In this document: piece by piece, positions 1 through 7,421 of the stretch
Numbering within the stretch: the stretch's first letter is position 1
How the letters are laid out: the number at the start of each line of letters is the position of its first letter
Source: Nocardioides cavernae
Lineage (GTDB): Bacteria; Actinomycetota; Actinomycetes; Propionibacteriales; Nocardioidaceae
Assembly (NCBI RefSeq): GCF_016907475.1
Contig: NZ_JAFBCA010000001.1
Coordinates: 1,860,001-1,924,000 of the forward strand
Length of the DNA stretch: 64,000 nt
Direction of reading: 5' to 3'
Position numbers and translations under genes: made by a program
The notes under the pieces: generated by a model
The model's input: the letters and a program-made list of their open reading frames with translations, nothing else
Database searches by the model: none
What the model was told of the DNA's origin: nothing

Positions 1-2067
1 AAGGACTACGGCTTCTGGCTGGGCGACGCGTTCGCCTCGGGTGGCTCGGTCGGCTACGACCACAAGGCGATGGGCATCACCGCCAAGGGCGCCTGGGTGT
101 CCGTGCAGCGGCACTTCCGCGAGATGGGCGTCGACTGCCAGGCCGAGGACTTCACCGCGGTCGGCATCGGCGACATGTCCGGCGACGTCTTCGGCAACGG
201 CCTGCTCTGCTCCGAGCACACCCGGCTGGTGGCCGCCTTCGACCACCGCGACATCTTCATCGACCCCTCGCCCGACGCCGCGCCGTCGTACGCCGAGCGG
301 CGCCGCCTCTTCGACCTGCCGAGGTCGAGCTGGAAGGACTATGACGCCTCCCTCATCTCCGAGGGCGGCGGGGTGTGGCCGCGCTCGGCCAAGTCGATCC
401 CGGTGTCAGCCCAGGTGCGCGAGGCCCTCGGGCTCGCCGACGGCGTCACCTCGCTGACGCCCGCCGAGCTGATGAAGGCGATCCTGGTCGCGCCGGTCGA
501 CCTGCTGTGGAACGGCGGCATCGGCACCTACGTGAAGTCGTCGGAGGAGACCAACGCCGACGCCGGCGACAAGGCCAACGACGCGATCCGCGTCAACGGC
601 GAGGACCTGCGCGCCCGGTGCGTGGGCGAGGGCGGCAACCTCGGCTTCACCCAGCTCGGGCGGGTGGAGTACGCCCGGTTCGGAGCCGGCGGCGACGGCG
701 GTCGGATCAACACCGACTTCATCGACAACTCCGCCGGCGTCGACACCTCCGACCACGAGGTCAACATCAAGATCCTGCTCGACCGCGTCGTGCGGTCGGG
801 GGCGATGGGCGAGGACGCCCGCAACGAGCTCCTCGCCGAGATGACCGAGGAGGTCGGCCTGCTCGTCCTGCGCGACAACTACGAGCAGAACCTCGCGCTC
901 GCCAACGCCCAGGCCCACGCGCCGTCGCTGCTGCACGTGCACGAGGACTGGATGCGCGCGCTGGAGAAGCGCGGCGTGCTCAACCGCGAGCTGGAGGGAC
1001 TGCCCAGCACCCGCCAGGTCCGGCGCCGCCTCGACCGCAAGCAGGCGCTGTCAGCGCCCGAGCTGTCGGTGCTGCTCGCCTGGACCAAGATCGTGCTGGC
1101 CGAGGAGCTCGTCGACTCCGACCTGCCCGACGACCCCTACCTGCGCGAGGACCTGCTCGCCTACTTCCCGAGCCGCATGAAGCCCGACCTCGAGGCGGCC
1201 ATCGAGGACCACCCGCTGCGGCGCGAGATCATCGTGACGCAGGTGGTCAACGACCTCGTCAACGGCGCCGGCATGACCTTCTGGCCCCGCCTGCAGGGCG
1301 AGACCGGGGCCACCCCCGCCGACCTGACGAGGGCCAACTTCGTCGCCCGCGAGATCTTCGGCTCCCTTCCCCTGCGCCACGAGATCGCCGCGCTCGACAA
1401 CCAGGTGCCGGCCGAGCGCCAGACCCGGATGCGGATCGAGATGCGCACGCTGGTGGAGCGCGCGTCGCGCTGGCTGGTCACCACCCGGCGACCGCCGCTC
1501 GACTCCGGCGCCACGGTCGAGTTCTTCCGCGGCCCCGTCCAGCGGGTCATGGCCGAGCTGCCCGGCATCATGAGCGGGCACGAGCTCGATGACTACCGCG
1601 GCCGCGAGAAGCGGCTCACCGACCAGGGTGTGCCCGGCGACCTCGCCTCCCGTGTCGCGGTCCTGGCGTCCGCCTACGCCCTGCTCGGCATCGTCGAGAC
1701 CGCCGACCGGCTCGACCTCGACCCGGTCGAGGTGGCCCGGGTCCACTTCGCGCTGGGGGAGCGGCTCGGCCTGCCGGCGCTCGTGGAGCGGATCTTCGCC
1801 CTGCCCCGCGACGACCGGTGGCAGACGATGGCGCGGGCCGCGGTGCGCGACGACCTCTACGGCGTCCACCAGCAGCTGACCGCCCAGGTCCTCGGGTCCA
1901 CCGACGCCGCCGACTCGGCGCCCGCTCGGGTGGCCGCCTGGGAGGACGCCGACGAGGAGCTGGTGGGCCGCGCGGCGTCGACGCTGGAGGAGATCTGCCG
2001 CGAGGAGACCGCCGAGCTGGCCCGCCTGTCGGTCGGCCTCCGGGTGGTGCGCGGCCTGCTGTCCTGA
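1..2067 (+). CDS. gdh: NAD-specific glutamate dehydrogenase, C-terminal part (5' end outside window)
   Basis: The frame is open from the first base, so this is the last 688 residues of a much larger protein. It matches the large (about 1,600-residue, 180-kDa class) bacterial NAD-dependent glutamate dehydrogenases, which oxidatively deaminate glutamate to 2-oxoglutarate and ammonia in the cytoplasm. Conserved family stretches are visible: DHKAMGITAKGAW near the start, GEGGNLGFTQLGRVEYAR, and INTDFIDNSAGVDTSDHEVN, followed by the long alpha-helical C-terminal region (FFRGPVQRVMAELPGIM). The stop is followed by a hairpin and a convergent cupin gene. Regulation cannot be judged because the 5' end is missing. 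The family call is firm; the class assignment rests on these motifs and on the length of the C-terminal part. Confidence 0.92.
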   Translation, partial: KDYGFWLGDAFASGGSVGYDHKAMGITAKGAWVSVQRHFREMGVDCQAEDFTAVGIGDMSGDVFGNGLLCSEHTRLVAAFDHRDIFIDPSPDAAPSYAERRRLFDLPRSSWKDYDASLISEGGGVWPRSAKSIPVSAQVREALGLADGVTSLTPAELMKAILVAPVDLLWNGGIGTYVKSSEETNADAGDKANDAIRVNGEDLRARCVGEGGNLGFTQLGRVEYARFGAGGDGGRINTDFIDNSAGVDTSDHEVNIKILLDRVVRSGAMGEDARNELLAEMTEEVGLLVLRDNYEQNLALANAQAHAPSLLHVHEDWMRALEKRGVLNRELEGLPSTRQVRRRLDRKQALSAPELSVLLAWTKIVLAEELVDSDLPDDPYLREDLLAYFPSRMKPDLEAAIEDHPLRREIIVTQVVNDLVNGAGMTFWPRLQGETGATPADLTRANFVAREIFGSLPLRHEIAALDNQVPAERQTRMRIEMRTLVERASRWLVTTRRPPLDSGATVEFFRGPVQRVMAELPGIMSGHELDDYRGREKRLTDQGVPGDLASRVAVLASAYALLGIVETADRLDLDPVEVARVHFALGERLGLPALVERIFALPRDDRWQTMARAAVRDDLYGVHQQLTAQVLGSTDAADSAPARVAAWEDADEELVGRAASTLEEICREETAELARLSVGLRVVRGLLS

Positions 2068-2073
2068 GCCGGA

Positions 2074-2106
2074 TGGGTCCCCGTCACGCCGGGATCGGGG
2101 GACCCA
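2074..2106. terminator. Hairpin between convergent glutamate dehydrogenase and cupin genes
   Basis: Perfect 9-bp inverted repeat TGGGTCCCC / GGGGACCCA with a 15-nt loop, starting 7 nt after the dehydrogenase stop codon and covering the cupin stop codon. There is no clear T-run. It could act as a bidirectional terminator, but part of the stem is cupin coding sequence. Confidence 0.4.
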
Positions 2107-2587
2107 CGACCTCGAGGCCGTAGCGCGGGCCGACGGCGTTCCAGCGCTCGATCTCCTCGGCCATCGCGCGACCCTCGCCCTCGGCCGGGATGCGCAGGGC
2201 GCTGGCGGGCACGCCCACCTCGTCGTACAGCGCGAGCAGGTGCCCCGGCTCGGTGAGCGCGAGGTAGCGGACGGGACCTTCGCCGCGGGTGCGGAACGCG
2301 TGGGGGATGCCCTGGGGCAGGTAGATGAAGGACCCCGGCGTCAGGTCGTACGTCTCGTCGCCGGCGCGGTAGGTCATCTCGCCCTCCAGCAGGAAGAACG
2401 CCTCGGCCTCCCGGGTGTGCCGGTGCAGAGGAGTCGCGATCCCGGGCGGCTGGCTCACGGTCGCCACCGCCAACCGTCCCCCCGACTCCTCCGGCAGCAG
2501 CAGGTGCTCGAAGAGCGAACCCATCGCCCACGTCGCGTGGCTGGCGTCCCCCGGCCCGCGCACCACGACCTTCGCCTCCTCGGCCAT
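2084..2587 (-). CDS. Cupin-domain protein
   Basis: A 167-residue single-domain cupin. The metal-binding first motif is visible as HRHTREAEAFFLLEG (His55, His57, Glu62 region) and the second as PQGIPHAF (His96), with the intervening beta-barrel segment (GDETYDLTPGSFIYLP). Cupins of this kind are small metal-dependent oxygenases, isomerases or ligand-binding proteins; the substrate cannot be read from the sequence. The gene diverges from a TetR-family regulator, and a 19-bp perfect palindrome lies 21 bp upstream of its start, so it is the obvious regulatory target of that TetR protein. No signal peptide, so cytoplasmic. The product is likely a stress or small-molecule-related enzyme; this is inference only. 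Confidence 0.85.
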   Translation of the reverse strand: MAEEAKVVVRGPGDASHATWAMGSLFEHLLLPEESGGRLAVATVSQPPGIATPLHRHTREAEAFFLLEGEMTYRAGDETYDLTPGSFIYLPQGIPHAFRTRGEGPVRYLALTEPGHLLALYDEVGVPASALRIPAEGEGRAMAEEIERWNAVGPRYGLEVVGPPIPA

Positions 2588-2607
2588 GGACCCCTCCTCG
2601 GGCTTTG

Positions 2608-2626
2608 ATCCGAAGTGACTTCGGAT
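2608..2626. promoter_or_regulatory. Palindromic operator for the TetR-family regulator
   Basis: ATCCGAAGTGACTTCGGAT is a perfect 8-3-8 palindrome in the divergent cupin/tetR intergenic space. It ends 10 nt before the regulator's -10 box (TAATGT, 2637-2642) and lies 21 nt upstream of the cupin start. The position fits an operator that represses both genes. Confidence 0.7.
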
Positions 2627-2636
2627 GAATGTTCGC

Positions 2637-2642
2637 TAATGT
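2637..2642 (+). promoter_or_regulatory. -10 box of the TetR gene (leaderless start)
   Basis: TAATGT lies 7 nt before the GTG at 2650, which places transcription start at or next to that codon. This favours GTG 2650 over the upstream in-frame ATG at 2629, which would lie before the -10 box. Confidence 0.5.
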
Positions 2643-2649
2643 AGACCTC

Positions 2650-3312
2650 GTGTCGACGGAGCGCAAGACCCGCACCTACGACGGGTCGGCCCGCCGCGCG
2701 GCGGCGGAGCAGACCCGCGACCGGGTGCTGGCGGCCGCCCGCGAGCTGTTCGTCGAGCGCGGCTATGCGGCCACCTCGGTCGGCGACATCGCCCGGACGG
2801 CCGAGGTGTCCGTGGACACCGTCTACGCGGCCGTCGGCCGGAAGCCGCAGATCCTGCTGACCGTCGTGGACATGGTCCTCGCCTCCTCGGCGCGCCCCCT
2901 GCCTGCCGACGAGCGCGACTACGTCCGGGCCGTGCGCGAGGCCGGGTCCGCCGTCGCCAAGCTGACGACCTACGCCGCCGCGCTGGCCCGGCTGATGCCG
3001 ACGCTCTCGCCCCTCCTGCTGGCCCTGCGCGACGCGGGGCTGACCGACCCGGAGTGCGCTGCCAGCTGGCAGCACGTGGTCGACCGGCGGGCCACCAACA
3101 TGCTCGTGCTGGCCGGCGAGCTCCGCGCGGCCGGGTCGGTGCGTGCGGACCTCGACGACCAGCAGGTGGCCGACCTCATCTGGTCGACGAACAGCCCGGA
3201 GTGGTTCGCCGCCTACACGTCGCGGGGGCGATCGAGCGACGACTACGCCGCCACGCTCGCCGACCTGTGGGCCAGGACGCTCCTGGTGCGGGACGGGTCA
3301 GAACAGCAGTAG
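2650..3312 (+). CDS. TetR-family transcriptional regulator
   Basis: A 220-residue regulator with an N-terminal TetR helix-turn-helix (RDRVLAAARELFVERGYAATSVGDIARTAEVSVDTVYAAVG) and an all-helical ligand-binding C-terminal part. An in-frame ATG at 2629 would add seven residues, but a TAATGT -10 box at 2637 makes GTG 2650 the better start. It is divergent from a cupin gene and shares with it a perfect palindromic operator (2608-2626), so autoregulation and control of the cupin are likely. Its 3' end overlaps the convergent TauE-like gene by 15 bp. The ligand is unknown. Confidence 0.88.
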   Translation: MSTERKTRTYDGSARRAAAEQTRDRVLAAARELFVERGYAATSVGDIARTAEVSVDTVYAAVGRKPQILLTVVDMVLASSARPLPADERDYVRAVREAGSAVAKLTTYAAALARLMPTLSPLLLALRDAGLTDPECAASWQHVVDRRATNMLVLAGELRAAGSVRADLDDQQVADLIWSTNSPEWFAAYTSRGRSSDDYAATLADLWARTLLVRDGSEQQ

Positions 3313-4068
3313 CGCGGCGACGACGCCGGCGGCGACGACCGCCCACCGGAAGACCGCGTCCGGGAGCTTGCGGCCGATGCGGGCGCCGACGTAGCCACCC
3401 ACCAGCGAGCCGGCCGCGAGCAGCACCACGACGTCCCACCGCGGGTCGGCCACCACGATGAAGATCAGGCCGGCGACGACGTTGCCGACCATCAGCGACA
3501 GGGTCTTGAGGCCGTTGACGATGCGCAGCTCGAGGTCGGTGCCGATGCCGAGGACGGCCACCATCATCACGCCCGCGCCCGCGCCAAAGTAGCCGCCGTA
3601 GACCCCCGTGATCGTGGCGAACGCCGTCGTCGCGGGGGACATGTGCCGACGCTCGGCCAGCGCGACGCCGTGCCGCGACTCGTGGCGCTCCCGCAGCCAC
3701 CTCGCGATGCGGGGCTGCACGCCGACGAGCAGGCAGGTGAAGAGGATGAGGTAGGGGACGATCGCCTCGAAGACGCCCGGCGGCAGCCCGAGCAGCAGGG
3801 CCGCGCCGACGACGGCCCCGAGGGCGCAGACGAGGATGATCGTCCGGGCGATCGGGCCGGCCTCGCGGACCTCGGCGCGGTAGCCGAGGACGCCGCCCAG
3901 GCCGCCCGGGATCAGGCCCAGGGTGTTGGACACGTTGGCCACGACCGGCGGGAGGCCGAGGGCGACCAGCACGGGGAAGCTCAGCAGGGACGCCACCCCG
4001 ACCGTGGACGAGAGCACGCCGGCGCCGAACCCGGTGGCGAGCACCAGGAGCGCCTCGAGTGAGGTCAC
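3298..4068 (-). CDS. TauE/SafE-family membrane transporter
   Basis: A 256-residue very hydrophobic protein with about eight predicted membrane segments and the internal duplication typical of the TauE/SafE (DUF81) family. A glycine-rich segment (FGAGVLSSTVGVAS) near the N-terminus and YFGAGAGVMMVAVLG in the second half are the repeated signature. Family members export sulfite, sulfoacetate or other organosulfonates and organic anions. The gene starts inside the stop codon of the upstream GntR regulator gene (ATGA overlap at 4065-4068), so the two are translationally coupled. Because the GntR gene diverges from a dicarboxylate-catabolism operon, this exporter may move a related anion. That is inference; the substrate is unknown. 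Confidence 0.85.
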   Translation of the reverse strand: MTSLEALLVLATGFGAGVLSSTVGVASLLSFPVLVALGLPPVVANVSNTLGLIPGGLGGVLGYRAEVREAGPIARTIILVCALGAVVGAALLLGLPPGVFEAIVPYLILFTCLLVGVQPRIARWLRERHESRHGVALAERRHMSPATTAFATITGVYGGYFGAGAGVMMVAVLGIGTDLELRIVNGLKTLSLMVGNVVAGLIFIVVADPRWDVVVLLAAGSLVGGYVGARIGRKLPDAVFRWAVVAAGVVAALLLF

Positions 4069-4772
4069 TGCGCCTCGCGGATGATGGCGACATCGCTGAC
4101 CATCGCGACGTGGGCGTGCATCGCCTCTGCCGCCGCGGCCGGGTCGCCGGCGCGGATCGCCTCGGCGATCGCGCGGTGCCCGGCCAGGGAGTCCTGCGGT
4201 CGGCCGGGCTGGCCGAGCGACTCGAGCCGGGTCTCCTTGATCAGGTCGCCGATCTCGTCCATCAGTCGGGCGAGGAGGAGGGAGTGGGAGGCGGCGGTGA
4301 CGGCGCCGTGGAAGCGCTCGTCGCCCTCCACGCCACGGCCGCCGGCCTCGATGTCGGCGGCCATGAAGGCGAGCGCGTCATCGATCCGGGCGAGGTCGTC
4401 GTCGGTGCGTCGTACGGCGGCGAGCGAGGCGATCTTGGTCTCGAGCGCGTCGCGGGTCTCGATGACCTCGGGCAGCCGGTCGGCGTGGCTGCGGATCGCC
4501 TCGACGATGCGACTCGACTTCTGGTGGCGCGCGGTCACGACGGTGCCGTCGCCGTGGCGTACCTCGACCACGCCGACCACCTCGAGCGCCACGAGCGCCT
4601 GGCTCAGGGTGGCGCGGCTGACGCCGAGGCGCTGGGCGAGCTCGCGCTCGGGCGGGAGCTTGTCGCCGGCCTGCAATCCGTTGTCATCGATCCACGACGA
4701 GATCTGCCCGGCCACCTGCTCGTAGAGACGAGTGCGGAGCAGCCGCGGCGGGAAAGAGGAAGACTCGGACAT
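4065..4772 (-). CDS. GntR-family regulator, FadR/FCD subfamily
   Basis: A 235-residue protein with an N-terminal winged helix-turn-helix (LPPERELAQRLGVSRATLSQALVALE, with the wing VEVRHGDGTVV) and a C-terminal all-helical FCD domain (DDLARIDDALAFMAADI, FHGAVTAASHSLLLARLM, HRAIAEAIRAGDPAAAAEAMHAHV) whose conserved Asp and His residues usually bind a metal and a carboxylate ligand. Regulators of malonate catabolism such as MatR and MdcY belong to this subfamily. It diverges from a MatC-type carrier, CoA-transferase and carboxyltransferase operon, so it most likely represses that operon until the dicarboxylate or a CoA derivative binds. A TAGGCT box 6 nt before its ATG suggests a leaderless mRNA. 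Confidence 0.88.
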   Translation of the reverse strand: MSESSSFPPRLLRTRLYEQVAGQISSWIDDNGLQAGDKLPPERELAQRLGVSRATLSQALVALEVVGVVEVRHGDGTVVTARHQKSSRIVEAIRSHADRLPEVIETRDALETKIASLAAVRRTDDDLARIDDALAFMAADIEAGGRGVEGDERFHGAVTAASHSLLLARLMDEIGDLIKETRLESLGQPGRPQDSLAGHRAIAEAIRAGDPAAAAEAMHAHVAMVSDVAIIREAQ

Positions 4773-4778
4773 GGCACC

Positions 4779-4810
4779 AGCCTATTGACGATCGGCTCAT
4801 TGTCCTATTG
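4779..4810. promoter_or_regulatory. GntR promoter and candidate operator
   Basis: On the minus strand TAGGCT (4779-4784) lies 6 nt before the GntR start codon. The heptamer CCTATTG occurs twice (4781-4787 and 4804-4810), 23 bp apart, the first copy overlapping the -10 box. These are candidate half-sites for autoregulation and for control of the divergent operon. Confidence 0.4.
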
Positions 4811-4893
4811 GCTAGGCCACTGAGCCAGCATTGTGACGAGGGCCACCCCCCGCGACCCCGCCGTGCTGGCACTTCACTCGGAAGGTGACCGTT

Positions 4894-6213
4894 ATGGGTC
4901 CGGAATGGATTGCGATCATCGCGCTCGTCGCGCTGTTCGTTGTCGGCACCGTACTGCCGATCAACATGGGAGCACTGGCCTACGTGGCCGCATGGTTCGT
5001 GGGCATGTACGCCCTCGACCTCGACGAGAAGGAGATCCTGGCCGGCGTCAGCGGCGACCTGATCCTCACGCTGATCGGTGTCACCTACCTGTTCGCGATC
5101 GCGCGGAACAACGGCACGGTCGACCTCATCGTGCGCACGGCGGTGCGCGCCGTGGGCGGCCGCGTGGCCCTCATCCCGTGGGTGATGTTCGCCGTCACCG
5201 CCGTCCTCACCGGCATCGGCGCGGTCAGTCCCGCGGCCTGCGCCATCATCGGGCCCATCGCGCTCGGCTTCGCCGGCCGCTACGGCATCAGCCCGCTGAT
5301 GATGGGCATGTTCGTCGTCCATGGCGCCCAGGCCGGCGGCTTCTCGCCGATCAGCATCTACGGCGTCATCACCAACTCGGTGATGCAGGACGCCGGCCTG
5401 CCCTCGAGCGAGATCACCGTCTTCCTGGCCAGTCTGATCGTCAACACCGTGATGGCCGCGATCCTCTTCGTGGCTCTCGGTGGCCGCAAGCTGATGGCGA
5501 TGCGGATCGATCCCGACGAGGAGGACACGCTCGACGAGGACCTGCACCGCGGCGGCGCGACCGTGCCCGCCCGCGGCATGGGCACCAGCGCCCCCACCGG
5601 CACCCAGGCCCAGGGCGTGCGCCGCGACCAGGTGCTCACCCTCATCGCCTTCGTCGGCGTGGCCCTCGTCGCCCTGGTCTTCGACAAGAACATCGGCTTC
5701 GTCGCCATCACCGCCGCGGTCATCCTCGCGATGCTCGCGCCCAACGAGCACAAGGACGCCGTCAAGCAGATCGCCTGGCCCACCGTGCTGCTGGTCGCCG
5801 GCGTCAGCACCTACGCGACCATCCTCACCACCGCGGGCTCGCCCGAGTTCGTCGGCAACTGGGCCGCCGGCCTCGGTGCGGCGGCGATCGGCGCGCTCGT
5901 CCTCTGCTACGTCGGCGGCATCGTGTCGGCGTTCGCGTCCTCGACCGCGCTGCTGCCGGTGATCATCCCGATCGCCGTGCCGCTCATCGCCGACGGCGGC
6001 ATCAACGCGGCGATGTTCGTCGCGGCCCTCGCGGTCTCCTCGACGATCGTCGACGTCAGCCCCTTCTCCACCAACGGTGCGCTGATGCTCGCCAACAAGC
6101 CCGACACGATCGAGGAGCCGGTCTACTACAAGCAGATCCTGACCTACGCCGTGATCGTCACCCTGGCCGGGCCGCTGCTCGTCTGGGCCGCCCTCGTTCT
6201 CCCCGGATGGTGA
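4894..6213 (+). CDS. MatC-type dicarboxylate (malonate-like) carrier
   Basis: A 439-residue integral membrane protein with about 11-12 predicted hydrophobic segments. The N-terminal half (LPINMGALAYVAAWFVG, GVSGDLILTLIGVTYLFAIA) matches the MatC_N domain of the SLC13/ArsB-like ion transporter superfamily, whose best-known member imports malonate in rhizobia. I chose ATG 4894 because GGAAGG at 4880 gives a ribosome site; GTG 4885 is an in-frame alternative. A hydrophilic acidic loop (DPDEEDTLDEDLHRGG) separates the two halves. It is the first gene of an operon with a CoA-transferase and a carboxyltransferase, and diverges from a GntR regulator. Malonate is the best guess for the substrate; other C3-C4 dicarboxylates remain possible. 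Confidence 0.82.
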   Translation: MGPEWIAIIALVALFVVGTVLPINMGALAYVAAWFVGMYALDLDEKEILAGVSGDLILTLIGVTYLFAIARNNGTVDLIVRTAVRAVGGRVALIPWVMFAVTAVLTGIGAVSPAACAIIGPIALGFAGRYGISPLMMGMFVVHGAQAGGFSPISIYGVITNSVMQDAGLPSSEITVFLASLIVNTVMAAILFVALGGRKLMAMRIDPDEEDTLDEDLHRGGATVPARGMGTSAPTGTQAQGVRRDQVLTLIAFVGVALVALVFDKNIGFVAITAAVILAMLAPNEHKDAVKQIAWPTVLLVAGVSTYATILTTAGSPEFVGNWAAGLGAAAIGALVLCYVGGIVSAFASSTALLPVIIPIAVPLIADGGINAAMFVAALAVSSTIVDVSPFSTNGALMLANKPDTIEEPVYYKQILTYAVIVTLAGPLLVWAALVLPGW

Positions 6214-7421
6214 ACACCGACATGACCGAATCCACGACCGGGTCCGCCACCGGACCCCTCGCCGACCTCCTCGTCGTCGACCTGACCCGCGCGCTCGCGG
6301 GCCCGCACGCCACCCAGATGCTGGGCGACCTCGGCGCCCGCGTGATCAAGGTGGAGGCACCGGGCAGCGGCGACGACACCCGCGGCTGGGGCCCGCCGTT
6401 CGTCGGCGAGCCCGACGCCCGCCAGTCGACGTACTTCCTGTGCACGAACCGCAACAAGGAGTCGATCGCCCTCGACCTCAAGGACGAGGCCGACAAGGAC
6501 GTGCTGGTCGGGCTGGTCGAGCGCGCCGACGTGCTCGTCGAGAACTTCCGCACCGGCGTCCTCGAGCGGCTCGGCCTCGGCATCGAGGAGCTGATGCGCC
6601 GCAACCCGCGCCTCGTCGTCCTCTCGATCACCGGGTTCGGCCACGACGGTCCCGAGGGTGGCCGCGCCGGCTACGACCAGATCGCGCAGGGCGAGGCCGG
6701 CCTGATGTCGCTGACGGGATCCGGACCCGACGACCCGCAGCGGGTCGGCGTACCCATCGCGGACCTGCTGTCCGGCATGTACGGCGCCTACGGCGTCCTC
6801 GCCGCGCTCCACGAGCGGGAGCGCACCGGCACGGGCACGGTCGTGCGTACGTCGCTGCTGGCGTCGGTCGTCGGCGTGCACGCCTTCCAGGGCACCCGGT
6901 GGACCGTGGCCGGCGAGGTCGGGCGCGCTCAGGGCAACCACCACCCGTCGATCGCGCCCTACGGGCTCTTCCACTGCCGCGACGGAGCGGTGCAGATCGC
7001 CCTCGGCAGCGAGGGGCTGTGGAAGAAGTTCTGCGCCGGCTTCGGGCTCGACCCGGACGCCGAGGGCATGGCCACCAACGGCGAGCGGGTCGGCCGTCGC
7101 GAGCAGGTCATCGAGGTCGTCGAGCAGGCGTTCGCCGACTGGGACGCCGAGCCGCTGCTGGCCCGGCTCGCCGAGGTGGGCGTGCCGGCGGGCAAGGTGC
7201 GCACCCTCGACGAGGTCTACGAGTGGGACCAGGTCGCCAGCCAGGGCCTGCTGGTCGACGTCGAGCACCCGACGCTCGGCGGCCTCACGCTCCCCGGCCC
7301 GCCGCTGCGGTTCTTCGACGCCGAGGGCACCGAGGTCACCCGCCGCGACCACGTCGCGCCGCCGCTGCTCGACCAGCACGCCGACGCGATCCGCGCCTGG
7401 GTCGGCGGGGGTGGGTCATGA
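6207..7421 (+). CDS. CaiB/BaiF (class III) CoA-transferase
   Basis: A 404-residue enzyme of the formyl-CoA transferase family, which moves CoA between carboxylates through an aspartyl thioester. The N-terminal signature (PLADLLVVDLTRALAGPHATQMLGDLGARVIKVE) and the conserved GYDQIAQGEAGLMSLTG are present, and the expected catalytic Asp is in VGVPIADLLSG (about residue 186). Its start overlaps the end of the upstream transporter by 7 bp, and its stop overlaps the next start (ATGA). In this context it probably loads the imported dicarboxylate onto CoA, for example acetyl-CoA + malonate to malonyl-CoA + acetate. The acceptor is inferred from the neighbours; the family alone does not tell the substrate. 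Confidence 0.88.
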   Translation: MVNTDMTESTTGSATGPLADLLVVDLTRALAGPHATQMLGDLGARVIKVEAPGSGDDTRGWGPPFVGEPDARQSTYFLCTNRNKESIALDLKDEADKDVLVGLVERADVLVENFRTGVLERLGLGIEELMRRNPRLVVLSITGFGHDGPEGGRAGYDQIAQGEAGLMSLTGSGPDDPQRVGVPIADLLSGMYGAYGVLAALHERERTGTGTVVRTSLLASVVGVHAFQGTRWTVAGEVGRAQGNHHPSIAPYGLFHCRDGAVQIALGSEGLWKKFCAGFGLDPDAEGMATNGERVGRREQVIEVVEQAFADWDAEPLLARLAEVGVPAGKVRTLDEVYEWDQVASQGLLVDVEHPTLGGLTLPGPPLRFFDAEGTEVTRRDHVAPPLLDQHADAIRAWVGGGGS

